Part shown: piece after piece, positions 20,574 through 28,745 of the stretch
How the letters are laid out: each line of letters starts with the position of its first letter
How positions within the stretch are numbered: position 1 is the first letter of the stretch
Assembly (NCBI RefSeq): GCF_002162315.1
Contig: NZ_CP021416.1
Location: forward strand, 1 to 64,000
DNA length: 64,000 nucleotides
Direction: 5' to 3'
From: Sulfurospirillum diekertiae
Lineage (GTDB): Bacteria > Campylobacterota > Campylobacteria > Campylobacterales > Sulfurospirillaceae
Notes under the pieces: generated by a model
What the model saw: only the letters and a program-made list of their open reading frames with translations
Database searches by the model: none
What the model was told of the DNA's origin: nothing
Position numbers and translations under genes: made by a program

Positions 20574-20661
20574 GACTTTATCGCTTAATTTTTTTGGCAT
20601 CTATTGCTTTAAGTTAAGCCGTTATACAATGAAGTAAAGTTGAATTTAAAGGAGTCAGGTG

Positions 20662-21336
20662 ATGCTAAGATATGTCATAACATGTTTAATTGTTTTATGC
20701 TTCCTTGGCGGATGCGGTAGCAAAGATGAAAAGAATAATAATCAAGTCATAGGCGAAAATAGTGTTGATAAAATCTATCAAGACGTGATCAAAGAAGATA
20801 TTTTAAAGAACACTAAAGATCCAAAAGCCTACCAAGCCTTTTCGTGGAAATTGTTGAAAAGCAGTGAAGTTGTGACCAAACGCCTTGGCAAACGAGCGGT
20901 TTTTGTTGATCATGCCTATCAAGAAAAAAATATTTACGGTGGTTTGATTCAGCGGGACAATATCTATTTTATCGGTGATTCTAAGCCGAGCCTGATTATT
21001 GACTTTGACATGAAAAAAGTTTTTGAAGAGTTTCTTTTCAGTCAAAGCATGCGCGATATTTTCTCTCAAACCATTTGGAATTTTGAAATCCTGCAAGCGC
21101 AGTACCCCAAACGCTTTACGGACGCTGTCGCTAAAGAGAATATCAAAGACTTTATTTACTCTATTCACCATTACAGCAAAGCCGATCAAGAATCCCTCAT
21201 TCAAGCCATTACCAATGCCAATAACCCAATGTTTATTGCAAAAAATATGGCCATTTTTTTAACAATGCGTTCTTTCCCAGAGCTGATGGAAGAGTTATTG
21301 TTTGATGAAATAACCTATCAAGGAAAATACAAATAA
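20662..21336 (+). CDS. lipoprotein of unknown function
   Basis: 224 residues with a lipoprotein signal peptide: LRYVITCLIVLCFLGGCGS, lipobox LGGC, mature N-terminal Cys around residue 18. Ala/Ser-type residues rather than Asp after Cys suggest outer-membrane sorting. No domain recognised; the mature part is mixed helix/strand with few cysteines. ATG 20662 follows GGAG with a seven-base gap; the GTG directly before it is not needed. The Sel1-repeat gene follows after nine bases, so they are probably co-transcribed. Confidence 0.75.
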   Translation: MLRYVITCLIVLCFLGGCGSKDEKNNNQVIGENSVDKIYQDVIKEDILKNTKDPKAYQAFSWKLLKSSEVVTKRLGKRAVFVDHAYQEKNIYGGLIQRDNIYFIGDSKPSLIIDFDMKKVFEEFLFSQSMRDIFSQTIWNFEILQAQYPKRFTDAVAKENIKDFIYSIHHYSKADQESLIQAITNANNPMFIAKNMAIFLTMRSFPELMEELLFDEITYQGKYK

Positions 21337-21345
21337 GGAGCTACC

Positions 21346-21975
21346 ATGAAAAAATTTTTACAACTTTTATCTTTTTTAGCGCTTTTAGCACCGCTTTCGT
21401 ATGCCGATGATCTAACGAATGGATTAAATGCATATGAGAAGAGTGACTACGGCACTGCCGCTACGTTTTTTCAAAATGCTTGCGAGGCTGATAACGCCGA
21501 AGCGTGTTATAACCTTGCCAATATGTACGACTCAGGGCTTGGCGTCTACAAGGATGATGCAAAAGCCGTTTCACTTTTTACAAAGTCATGCGATGGCGGT
21601 TTTTCAGATGGCTGTTACAATCTTGGCATCATGTATGACACAGGCGAAGGTGTTGCCAAAGATGCCGTAAAAGCATTTACTCTTTTTTATAAATCGTGTG
21701 AAAGTGCTCACACAAGAGGCTGTTACAGCACTGCTCTCATGTACTACAAAGGGGAAGGTGTTCAAAAAGACTATACGAAGGCGTTTGAATTGTTCCAAAA
21801 AACCTGCAATGAAGGGTATGAAAAGAGCTGTTATAACTTAGGTGTTATGTATCGTAATGGACAAGGAGTGGCTAAAAACCTCGATAAAGCTTTAGAACTT
21901 TACAAAAGTGCCTGCGAGCAAAATCTCTCAATTGCATGCGATAAATATGGAAAACTCAGAAATGAGATGCAGTAA
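21346..21975 (+). CDS. secreted Sel1-like repeat protein (Hcp-like, cysteine-rich)
   Basis: 209 residues with signal peptide (KKFLQLLSFLALLAPLSYADD). The mature protein is made of about five 36-residue Sel1 repeats of the pattern ACYNLANMYDSGLGVxKDDAKAVSLFxKSC, each with a Cys pair spaced to form an intra-repeat disulfide as in Helicobacter Hcp proteins. Hcp-type proteins are periplasmic or secreted; penicillin binding has been reported for some. Here a periplasmic scaffold or protein-binding role is inferred. The coding region ends only ten bases before the left att repeat of the small island. Confidence 0.88.
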   Translation: MKKFLQLLSFLALLAPLSYADDLTNGLNAYEKSDYGTAATFFQNACEADNAEACYNLANMYDSGLGVYKDDAKAVSLFTKSCDGGFSDGCYNLGIMYDTGEGVAKDAVKAFTLFYKSCESAHTRGCYSTALMYYKGEGVQKDYTKAFELFQKTCNEGYEKSCYNLGVMYRNGQGVAKNLDKALELYKSACEQNLSIACDKYGKLRNEMQ

Positions 21976-22107
21976 AAGGGAAAACTGGCAGAGAGGAAGG
22001 GATTCGAAATTTTCTTCTTTTTTTGTCATCCTTAAAGTGTCTAAAATCCCCATTACTGCGTTATTTACGAGTTTTTTAAGTTCGTTTTCATCTAATGTAA
22101 ACATCAT
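21928..22107 (-). pseudogene. 5' part of the island integrase gene, separated by integration
   Basis: Minus-strand reading frame starting ATG 22107 (or 22104) after a good ribosome site AGAGGTG. It begins MMFTLDENELKKLVNNAV and continues through the att core as ENFESLPLC, then runs into chromosomal DNA and stops at 21928. At the other end of the island the integrase body is open in the same frame through the identical core (FESLPLCHSS) but has no convincing start codon. Joining the ends, as in an excised circle, gives one continuous integrase with start and ribosome site. I read this as the native 5' end of the integrase, not an independent gene. Confidence 0.75.
21986..22008. repeat. left attachment repeat (attL) of the tRNA-Ser island
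   Basis: 23-bp exact copy of the 3' end of tRNA-Ser(GGA) (see 26916-26938): CCA end, discriminator, acceptor strand, T-stem and T-loop, with no 5' tRNA half attached. With the copy at 26916 it bounds a 4,930-bp insertion. DNA to its left is the chromosomal flank that originally followed the tRNA. Confidence 0.9.
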
Positions 22108-22257
22108 AATTTCACCTCTCTGCTTGTCATATATTATTTTGATTATATCATGTCCTAAAGAGAGAATTATTATATATCCCAAAGTCAGATTTTAAATTTT
22201 AGTTAGAAACTTAGTCTATTGTAATAGTTAATAAAATAATAATATATTTTATTTATT

Positions 22258-22299
22258 ATGTAGTCTATATATGAGTATTTACTAGTATATAGACTACAT
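22258..22299. repeat. perfect 14-bp inverted repeat in the island left region
   Basis: ATGTAGTCTATATA (22258-22271) and TATATAGACTACAT (22286-22299) pair perfectly around a 14-base loop. A partial copy of the arm (TAGTCTAT) occurs at 22212. It could be an operator, an integrase arm-binding site or a replication/transfer hairpin. It lies in the 666-base gene-free stretch (22108-22773), which is otherwise extremely A+T-rich with T-rich tracts and shows no further gene I can support. Confidence 0.6.
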
Positions 22300-22331
22300 T
22301 CGAGAGAGGTAAACTAACACTATAATTATAA

Positions 22332-22362
22332 TTTATTACATTCACTACGTTCATGTAATAAA
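22332..22362. repeat. stem-loop with TTCACTACGTT-type loop
   Basis: TTTATTACAT (22332-22341) pairs with ATGTAATAAA (22353-22362) around an 11-base loop TCACTACGTTC. The loop matches that of the larger hairpin at 25555-25610 (TTCACTTCGTT) at all but one base. Confidence 0.6.
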
Positions 22363-22773
22363 TATATTTATACTCATTAGTTGTACGAAATTTTTTGGTG
22401 ATTTAATCCGATTTTTGTATGTTTTATAGAAAATAAATTTTTTCTCTTATTTTTTCGTTTTCAAATTTATTTCCGTAAAAATTTAATCAGAAAATAAATT
22501 AATGAAAAAATAGTTAATTAATATCATCGAGTTGATTTTTAATTGTACATTACAAAACTCACATGAGAATAAAATAAAGAGATTTCTATAACAATTTTTT
22601 TAATTCTAGTCTTTTGTATTATTTAGTATTTTTCTTGGTGTTTTTTCGATGTTTTTGTGTGTTTTATGATAGTTTATAAAATTATTCATGAAAAATAAAG
22701 ATAGGAACTTTAATTAATGTATAATTTCATATTGATTAAAAAACGAAATCCAATAAAATGTGAAGGTAATGTT

Positions 22774-23832
22774 ATGGAAACAAAAATTAGACAACTTGGT
22801 GAACGTATTCAATCTATGAAAGATAAAATCTTAACAGAAGAAGCAACTAAACATTCTTTTGTTATGCCATTTCTGTCAGCTCTTGGATATGATGTTTTTG
22901 ATCCGACCGTAATTGTTCCTGAATTTACATCTGATATAGGTACCAAAAAAGGTGAGAAAGTGGATTATGCCGTTTTACGTGATGGTAAACCCATCATGAT
23001 AATCGAGGTAAAAAATCATACTGAAAAGTTAGATAATCATAATAATCAGTTAATTAGATATTTTCATGTGACAGATTGTAAATTTTCCATTTTAACAAAT
23101 GGAGTAGAATACAGATTTTTTTCAGATATTGAAGAAAAAAACAAAATGGATAAATCACCATTTTTAGTAATTAACCTTGAAAATATCAGAGATAGAGATG
23201 TTAAGGAATTGACCAAGTTTGCAAAAGATGTACTTGATACAGATACAATTTTACAAATGGCAAATGCTAAAAAATATCATAGAGAAATTCAATCAGTTTT
23301 CCAATCAGAAATTGAACAACCATCTGATGAATTTGTGAAATTTTTCGCAAGAAAAATCACCGATAAAACAATGACAGCAGCGGTTATTGATGAATTTAGA
23401 ACATATATTAAAAAATCTTTTTCAGAAATTTTAAGCGATATTGCAAACGATAAGATACAAGCAATTCAATCAAATCTTTCGACTTCTAAACATGATATAG
23501 ATTTTGAAACGACAGAACAAGAAGAAAAACAATTACCAGAAACAACCGAAGAAGAATTAGATGGTTTCTATATTGTTCGTTCAATTATTGGAGAAACTGT
23601 AGGTTTTCAAAATATATCTTTTAAAGACACAATTAATTATTTTAATATCTTGTATCAAGGTAAAGTTACAAAATGGATATGTAGACTATACTTTAATGGA
23701 AAACAAAAAATAATTGCATTTCCTGACGACAAAGGAACAGAAAACAAAATACCAATTGAATCAATAGATAGTATTTATAATTACAGACAAGAATTAATTG
23801 AGTCTGTATTAAAAAGAAGAGATTCAAAATAA
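22774..23832 (+). CDS. stand-alone type I restriction HsdR N-terminal-like nuclease-fold protein
   Basis: 352 residues. The N-terminal 150 residues match the HsdR-N/PD-(D/E)xK pattern: ATKHSFVMPFLSALGYDVFDP, then GEKVDYAVLRDGKPIMIIEVKNHTEKL, where Asp, Glu and Lys of D...ExK are intact. No helicase domain, methylase or specificity subunit accompanies it. The C-terminal 80 residues (GFYIVRSIIGETVGFQNISFKDTINYFNIL) form a separate domain seen in related orphan proteins. I prefer ATG 22774 after GAAGG over an in-frame ATG at 22717. Likely a defence or nuclease accessory gene of the island; catalytic competence is inferred. Confidence 0.8.
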   Translation: METKIRQLGERIQSMKDKILTEEATKHSFVMPFLSALGYDVFDPTVIVPEFTSDIGTKKGEKVDYAVLRDGKPIMIIEVKNHTEKLDNHNNQLIRYFHVTDCKFSILTNGVEYRFFSDIEEKNKMDKSPFLVINLENIRDRDVKELTKFAKDVLDTDTILQMANAKKYHREIQSVFQSEIEQPSDEFVKFFARKITDKTMTAAVIDEFRTYIKKSFSEILSDIANDKIQAIQSNLSTSKHDIDFETTEQEEKQLPETTEEELDGFYIVRSIIGETVGFQNISFKDTINYFNILYQGKVTKWICRLYFNGKQKIIAFPDDKGTENKIPIESIDSIYNYRQELIESVLKRRDSK

Positions 23833-23835
23833 TCA

Positions 23836-23875
23836 TTTATCCCTCCCCCCCCTTTAGGGGGTTGGGGGGATAAAT
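23836..23875. terminator. C/G-rich convergent terminator
   Basis: TTTATCCC plus a C8 run (23845-23852) pairs with the G5-TT-G6-ATAAA half after a TTTA loop. It is an unusually G+C-rich stem in very A+T-rich DNA, placed exactly between two convergent coding regions (ending at 23832 and 23877). T-rich DNA follows on both strands. The C8/G6 runs may be length-variable. Confidence 0.65.
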
Positions 23876-23876
23876 T

Positions 23877-24556
23877 TTAAATTATTTTTTCGATTTGTTC
23901 AATATCTACAATACTTTTTTTATTTTTAAAACGTGAACTTTCTAGTCTTTCTTTTTCAAGTTTTCTAAAATTTTCTTCGTCAAGTTTTCTAATTTTTTCT
24001 AATTTTTCAAAAACGTTTTTTTCTAAATTTTTATCAATTTCTTCATTGGTTATTTCTTCATGTATTATTTTTTCAAGAACATTTTTTTAAAATTTTATTT
24101 GTTTCATGTTCATTTGTTAATTTGTTTTTATCTTCAGTTGTATCATTTTTTTAGTTCTTCAAATTTTGATAATAATTCATTTTCTTTCTTATTAAAAAAG
24201 TAATAATCGTCCGTTAATTTTTGATTTAAAGAAAAAATTTTTATATCTTTTTCTTTGTTTCTTTGTTCTAAATCTTCAATAAAAAATTTTAAATTTGAAT
24301 AGTTTTTAACAGACTTTATAATGTTTTTTATATCTTCATTTGTTTCTGTTTCAATTTCAATTTTTTGGGTTGTTTTATTACTTAAAAAAGAAGAGTTTTC
24401 ATGTGTTTTTATATTTAAAATCTTAATTTGACTTTGACTTTCTTGTATTCTTTCTTTTAGTTTTTCATTTATTAATTTTGTATGTTTTTGATCTATTGTT
24501 AAATTATCTTCGTTGTGAATTTTTAAACGTTTTTTTTTTATGTCTTCAGTCGTCAA
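23877..24556 (-). pseudogene. coiled-coil protein downstream of the relaxase, broken by two frameshifts
   Basis: Read on the minus strand from a TTG at 24556 that overlaps the relaxase stop, frame one gives 137 residues of charged coiled coil (TTEDIKKKRLKIH...KFEELKK). A T7 run (plus 24146-24152) ends it; with one base fewer the frame continues (NDTTEDKNKLTNEHETNKI) to a second T7 run (24082-24088), and with one base fewer there it continues to a stop at 23877 (...SIVDIEQIEKII). About 225 residues in all. It resembles the helical tail of MOBV relaxases and may be part of that protein or a separate partner. Confidence 0.55.
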
Positions 24557-25482
24557 ATAATCGTTAAATTTTTATACGTTCTTTTTTTGTTTAATTCTTT
24601 CAGTTGTCTATTAAAAAAAGTATAAAAATCTTCTTGATATTGTTTCATGAATTTTTCATGATCTTCTTTTTTGTTAAAATCTAAATTCAAACTATATTTA
24701 TTATTAATATAGTTAAAAGTATTTTTATTAATATCAAAATCATTTTTTTCGTTGTTATATGAACTTAAAAATAAATGAACATGACTTTTATTCTCTGTTC
24801 CTTCGTCTACGTGAATACAAGAACAATAAAGATCATAATTTTTAAAGTATTCATCTTTAAAATTCTTAATTATTATGTTCCATTCTTCTTTTTTTAAATC
24901 TAATTCCTGCATTTCTGGAATTTTTAAAAGAACTTCTTTGACTAGAATTTGATTGTTATACTTACGTGTTTTTTGTTTTAATTCAATCATTTTATTTTTT
25001 AAAGAAATGAAATTTTCTAATGTTTTTAATGTTCTTTTGTCGTGTGATTTTAAATTTTTAACTTTGTGTTTATATACTAAATTATGTAAAATAGTTCCAG
25101 CATTTTTACTTTGTTCCAGCTCCAGTTCCACCATTTCCAGTGGAATTTTTTTTGAAAGTGATGATTTTGAATTTTGAAAGTCTTTTAAAATTTTTTTTCT
25201 TTCATTTTCATCATTTATATTTTCAAATTTTTTTATATTGTCTTTTATATCTTGTTCAATTTTTAATAATAATTCTTCATTTTTCAAAATCGAAATCTGA
25301 AATATAATCATTTTTCGTGTGTTTTTCGTTTGTTTATATGTATTTTTTTCTTCTTCAAAAACACGTAGTGAATGTTTTAAACTTGTTATCAATTGTGAAT
25401 AACAGTTTTTTCGTATTTTGAAAGACTTTTTTCCATTTTTTGTAAAATTTATTTCTTTGTATAAGAATGTATTGTTTCCCAT
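24553..25482 (-). CDS. MOBV-like relaxase (Mob/Pre family)
   Basis: 309 residues. The diagnostic feature is a HUH-type motif, CIHVDEGTENKSHVHLFLSSYN, matching the HxDE...HxHL metal-binding motif III of Pre/Mob relaxases, and LKHSLRV near the N terminus in place of motif I. Such enzymes nick oriT and stay bound to the 5' end to start mobilisation. The start ATG 25482 follows a strong AAAGGAG. The region upstream (25543-25637) holds large inverted repeats in the position expected for oriT. The nicking residue is not certain and the N-terminal half is diverged, so the family call is moderate. Confidence 0.65.
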   Translation of the reverse strand: MGNNTFLYKEINFTKNGKKSFKIRKNCYSQLITSLKHSLRVFEEEKNTYKQTKNTRKMIIFQISILKNEELLLKIEQDIKDNIKKFENINDENERKKILKDFQNSKSSLSKKIPLEMVELELEQSKNAGTILHNLVYKHKVKNLKSHDKRTLKTLENFISLKNKMIELKQKTRKYNNQILVKEVLLKIPEMQELDLKKEEWNIIIKNFKDEYFKNYDLYCSCIHVDEGTENKSHVHLFLSSYNNEKNDFDINKNTFNYINNKYSLNLDFNKKEDHEKFMKQYQEDFYTFFNRQLKELNKKRTYKNLTII

Positions 25483-25542
25483 TTTTTCTCCTTTTTTAAT
25501 TTATAAACTTAATTATAGATTAAAAAATTAGTTGGAAGTAAT

Positions 25543-25637
25543 AACACCTTATATCGACAAACTAACTTTTTTAACACTTCACTTCGTTACGTTAAAAAAT
25601 TAGTTTGTCGAGGTGTTTTTGTTCGATAGAACAAAAA
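25543..25637. other. large inverted repeats upstream of the relaxase (candidate oriT)
   Basis: CGACAAACTAAC...TTAAC (25555-25575) pairs with 25591-25610 over about 20 bp with one bulged C; an outer pair AACACC (25543-25548) / GGTGTT (25612-25617) extends it, and a second hairpin TTTTTGTTC-GATA-GAACAAAAA lies at 25616-25637. The loop is TTCACTTCGTT-like. It sits between the relaxase start and the integrase stop, so it could be oriT or part of a terminator for the integrase. No nic consensus could be assigned. Confidence 0.5.
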
Positions 25638-25644
25638 GAGGAAG

Positions 25645-26938
25645 TTAAATTTTGTAATCAATAGAATCAATAATTTCTTTTTTATTTTCTATGTAAAACT
25701 CTTTTGAATAGGTGTCAAGTGTTAGACTTTTAGAACCTTTATCATGTCCAATAATTTCTTGTATTATATTTACTTTTTCAGGAAATTTATTTGTTAGTTT
25801 TTGTATAAAAGTCCCCCGAAGTGTATGAAAATTCTTCCCTGATTCCTTTGGTATAATTTTTCTTAATTCTTCTAAAATTTTTTTATCATAGTAATTAACA
25901 AATGCTTCATCACTTCTTTCAATTTTTGTCCTTTTGTTGATTCCTCGGTCTTTAAAAATTGGGATTTTAATATTTTTTATTTCGTCATGAAGTGGTATTT
26001 TTCTAATCCCACATTCTGTTTTTGCTTGCGTTAAATCATAATATTTTATATTTGTTTTTACGTCGATTTTTACATCTTCTTTTTTTTAATAAAATAATTT
26101 CACTTACACGCATTCCCGTATATGAAGCAATTTTAAACATATTTATATATTGTTCTTCTAACTCTTTGTTATTAATTAATTTTAGTATTTCTTCGTCATT
26201 ATAATTTTCTTTTATCTTCTTTGTCTCTTTCAAACTCGAAATATAAGAGAAAGGATTTTTTTCAATAATTTCACGTTTTACACAAAAGTCTAAAATCATT
26301 TTTACATAGGTCATTTGATTATTTATCGTGACGTTATCAAGATCTTGTCTTTTTAAATAGTTCTGAAAATCTTGTATATCTTTACCCTTTAAATCAACAA
26401 CAGATTTTTTATCGAAGAATTTTTGTAATTTATTAAAAATTGTTCCATAAACTCTGTAACTTGAATTACTAACTTTTTCACTCTCTTTTTTATAGTTTAA
26501 AAAATGAGGTTCCAATTCAAAAAAATCGGGATAATATGATGTTCGACAGTCTTTTACTTGTCCCATAAATGGTTTTATTGCTTCAATATACTTTAATAAT
26601 TCTTCATCTTTGTCATATTCAAACTCTAATTTAATCCCGTCTTTTTCTAGCCTAAACATATCTTCTAACTCCTTGTCCGTTAATAAATCATAAAATTTTT
26701 TTCTTTTGATTGATTGTTTTAAGTCTTTCGTTTTGAGAGATATTCTATAAGATTTTTTATTAATGTTACGTCTATAATAATAAGTTCCATTTACTCGATA
26801 TAAATGTAAACTATCATAATTTTTAGTCTTTTTTTGAGGTAAGTTGTCATAGTCTCTCTGCTGAACACTCTTAAAGTGAAGAGAATGCCTATTTAATGGG
26901 AGTTTTGTTGAAGAATGGCAGAGAGGAAGGGATTCGAA
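25645..26938 (-). pseudogene. tyrosine integrase body (lacks start, one frameshift)
   Basis: Phage-type tyrosine recombinase of the tRNA-Ser island. The core-binding domain spans EKVSNSSYRVYGTIFNKL...YVKMILDFCVKREII; the catalytic Arg lies in ASYTGMRVSEI. A T8 run (plus 26080-26087) shifts the frame and would end the protein soon after. With seven bases the frame continues to 25645 and includes HTLRGTF (HxxR), IIGHD and the nucleophile region LTLDTYSKEFY, so all catalytic residues are encoded. At the 5' side the frame is open through the att core into the tRNA but lacks an ATG and ribosome site; these lie at 22107. It points away from the tRNA, on the same strand. Confidence 0.85.
26916..26938. 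repeat. right attachment repeat (attR) within tRNA-Ser
   Basis: 23-bp copy identical to 21986-22008 and forming the 3' end of the intact tRNA-Ser. Related short words (CTCTCTGC) occur in both island arms at 22116-22123 and 26854-26861, possibly extra integrase-binding sites. Confidence 0.9.
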
Positions 26939-27003
26939 CCCTCGGTGAGTTGCCCCACACACGCGTTCCAGGCGTGCTCCTTCAACCGCTCGGACACCTC
27001 TCT
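26916..27003 (-). tRNA. tRNA-Ser (anticodon GGA)
   Basis: 88-base class II tRNA with encoded CCA (plus 26916-26918). Acceptor AGAGAGG pairs with CCTCTCT, discriminator is G (serine identity), the anticodon stem CACGC/GCGTG holds loop CTGGAAC with anticodon GGA (plus 26967-26969), a long variable arm follows, and the T-loop is TTCGAAT. It reads UCC and UCU. The small island is inserted at its 3' end and regenerates it intact. Confidence 0.96.
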
Positions 27004-27107
27004 ATGATCGGAAGAGTGGAAGTATAACGATTTTGTGCTTATTTGAGGATTAATGGCATCAATTGAGTTGATGCCATTAATAATTGCTTTCAAGCACATA
27101 TTGCATT

Positions 27108-28187
27108 TTACTCTTTACGAATACTTTTAAAAGCTTCAATCAATTTTTCAAAGCCAATTTTACTCGCTTTTTCGACAGAACGAAATATCTCAATTCCTTC
27201 CCGTGAGTCTGAGTGTGTGGCAAATGCTTCAACTGCTTTTTTCAAACCATCGTGAACGTTAATGTGATGGCTATTGACCTCTTGTACGATGGCATTGTTA
27301 AGCTTAGTGCTGATACTTCCAAACCATTTTCCAAAGCGACATGATGTATGCCCTAAAATATCAATTTTTTTCTGTGAAAGGGCTGCATTGTAGCCTTGGA
27401 GTTTGAGGAGAATGTGATCAATTTTACCATTGCTGACAGAAATTTCATTCGTGACGTTGTCACATTTGTTGGTAATACTTTGTGAATTTGAAAGCATCGT
27501 TGTAATTTCGCCACTAAACGCTTCTAAGATTTTCATAGAGGCGCGTGATTCCGTTTGGAATGTTTCACTGGTATCGGCCATGGAATTCGTGTTTTGTTTG
27601 AGAATGCTAATGTTTGATTCTACTTCAAGCGTTGCTTTTTGGGTGCGTTCAGCAAGTTTACGCACCTCATCGGCGACAACAGCAAAACCACGCCCATGTT
27701 CTCCTGCCCTTGCAGCTTCAATAGCGGCATTGAGTGCTAAAAGATTGGTTTGGTCTGAAATATCTTTAATAAGATTGATGATGTCACTGATGGCAGAAAC
27801 ACTACTTGAGAGGTTTTCAACATCATGTGTAAATTTTTGCGTGAGTTCTTGCACTTTTTCAAGCGATTGGGCAATATCTTTGGTTTGTATTTCGATATTT
27901 TCTCCCCCTTTCAGTGAAGCATTATTGAGTGTGTTGATCTCATTGAGCATCGTCAAGCTTTCTTCAATGGTATTTTGAAGGAAGTTCATACCATCTTCAT
28001 AACTCCCAAGTAAGATTGTTAAAAGCTCATCTTTGGTTTGATTGATAGGTGTTGCATTCTGAGCTTCTTCTAAAGATTTTTGTTGAGATTGTTCACGTCG
28101 TATGACTTCACTTTTTAGTGTTTCAAGCTCTGTTTTAAGTATCTGATTTTCAGTTTCTAATTCTGCTATACGTCGTCCGCCAAACAT
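27108..28187 (-). CDS. soluble methyl-accepting chemotaxis protein with CZB zinc-binding domain
   Basis: 359 residues, no membrane segment. The N-terminal coiled coil (residues 5-45) leads into a short MCP signalling domain with the hairpin tip [41 protein letters not shown], which contacts CheA/CheW. The C terminus is a CZB domain: His and Cys in [12 protein letters not shown] and later His residues ([11 protein letters not shown]) can bind zinc; CZB receptors sense zinc or oxidants such as hypochlorous acid. It is probably a cytoplasmic receptor modulating motility. Monocistronic, minus strand. Confidence 0.92.
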   Translation of the reverse strand: MFGGRRIAELETENQILKTELETLKSEVIRREQSQQKSLEEAQNATPINQTKDELLTILLGSYEDGMNFLQNTIEESLTMLNEINTLNNASLKGGENIEIQTKDIAQSLEKVQELTQKFTHDVENLSSSVSAISDIINLIKDISDQTNLLALNAAIEAARAGEHGRGFAVVADEVRKLAERTQKATLEVESNISILKQNTNSMADTSETFQTESRASMKILEAFSGEITTMLSNSQSITNKCDNVTNEISVSNGKIDHILLKLQGYNAALSQKKIDILGHTSCRFGKWFGSISTKLNNAIVQEVNSHHINVHDGLKKAVEAFATHSDSREGIEIFRSVEKASKIGFEKLIEAFKSIRKE

Positions 28188-28267
28188 TGTTTTCTCCTTT
28201 GGTTTAAGTACAAAGCATTATAACGAAGAAGCGTGACTTTTGTGTTGTATTACACTAACGTTTTAGG

Positions 28268-28744
28268 TTAATAATACCCTACGCAGATACCACTAGAAAG
28301 CGTGATTTTCTTTTCAAAAGGAGAAGGACCAAAATACTTACATTTTTCAATATAGATATGGTAATTGTAGTCTAATTTCAAATCATCGTAAAATTTTTGG
28401 AGATTGACCAGTTTAACATCGCAGACATCGATGATCTCTAAAGTTTTGTAGATGCAGGAGTTGTTGTGCTCTATGAGGTGGGAAGGTGCGAGTCCTGTGT
28501 ATTTGCAAAAGGCTTGAGACTGTACCATTCCTGTGAGATTCGTGCATTGTTTAACAATCTCTTTGTATTTTGGAATGATGCTCTCTTTTCGCAGGAAGAC
28601 AACCCTTGCATCATCAAATTTTGCGGCTTCAACATCTTTCCAGTAACGATAAGCATTCGATGAAATCCCTGCAAGGAGGCTAAATTCTTTGTTTAAAACA
28701 TAGTTATTGAGCCAATGATTGTGTGTCAGGATGTCCATCTGCAT
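28268..28744 (-). CDS. conserved-looking protein of unknown function
   Basis: 158 residues, soluble, five cysteines (including CKYTG, CIYKTLEIIDVCDVK, CKYFGPSP and SGICVGYY). The N-terminal part (NKEFSLLAGISSNAYRYWKDVEAAK) looks like a helix-turn-helix, but no family was recognised. ATG 28744 lies one base after the AspT-like stop, so it is the second gene of that operon and may act with the transporter. Confidence 0.65.
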   Translation of the reverse strand: MQMDILTHNHWLNNYVLNKEFSLLAGISSNAYRYWKDVEAAKFDDARVVFLRKESIIPKYKEIVKQCTNLTGMVQSQAFCKYTGLAPSHLIEHNNSCIYKTLEIIDVCDVKLVNLQKFYDDLKLDYNYHIYIEKCKYFGPSPFEKKITLSSGICVGYY

Positions 28745-28745
28745 G

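Noticed and set aside
23836-23875. C8/G-run region as a phase-variable coding tract
   Set aside because: It lies between two convergent reading frames and forms a stem, so a terminator explains it.
26962-26962. GTG inside tRNA-Ser as the integrase start
   Set aside because: It is in frame but lies in the tRNA variable arm with no ribosome site; the left-end start at 22107 fits much better.
27430-27978. 182-codon plus-strand open frame opposite the chemoreceptor
   Set aside because: Shadow frame of the regular helical MCP signalling domain; no ribosome site and no sensible composition.
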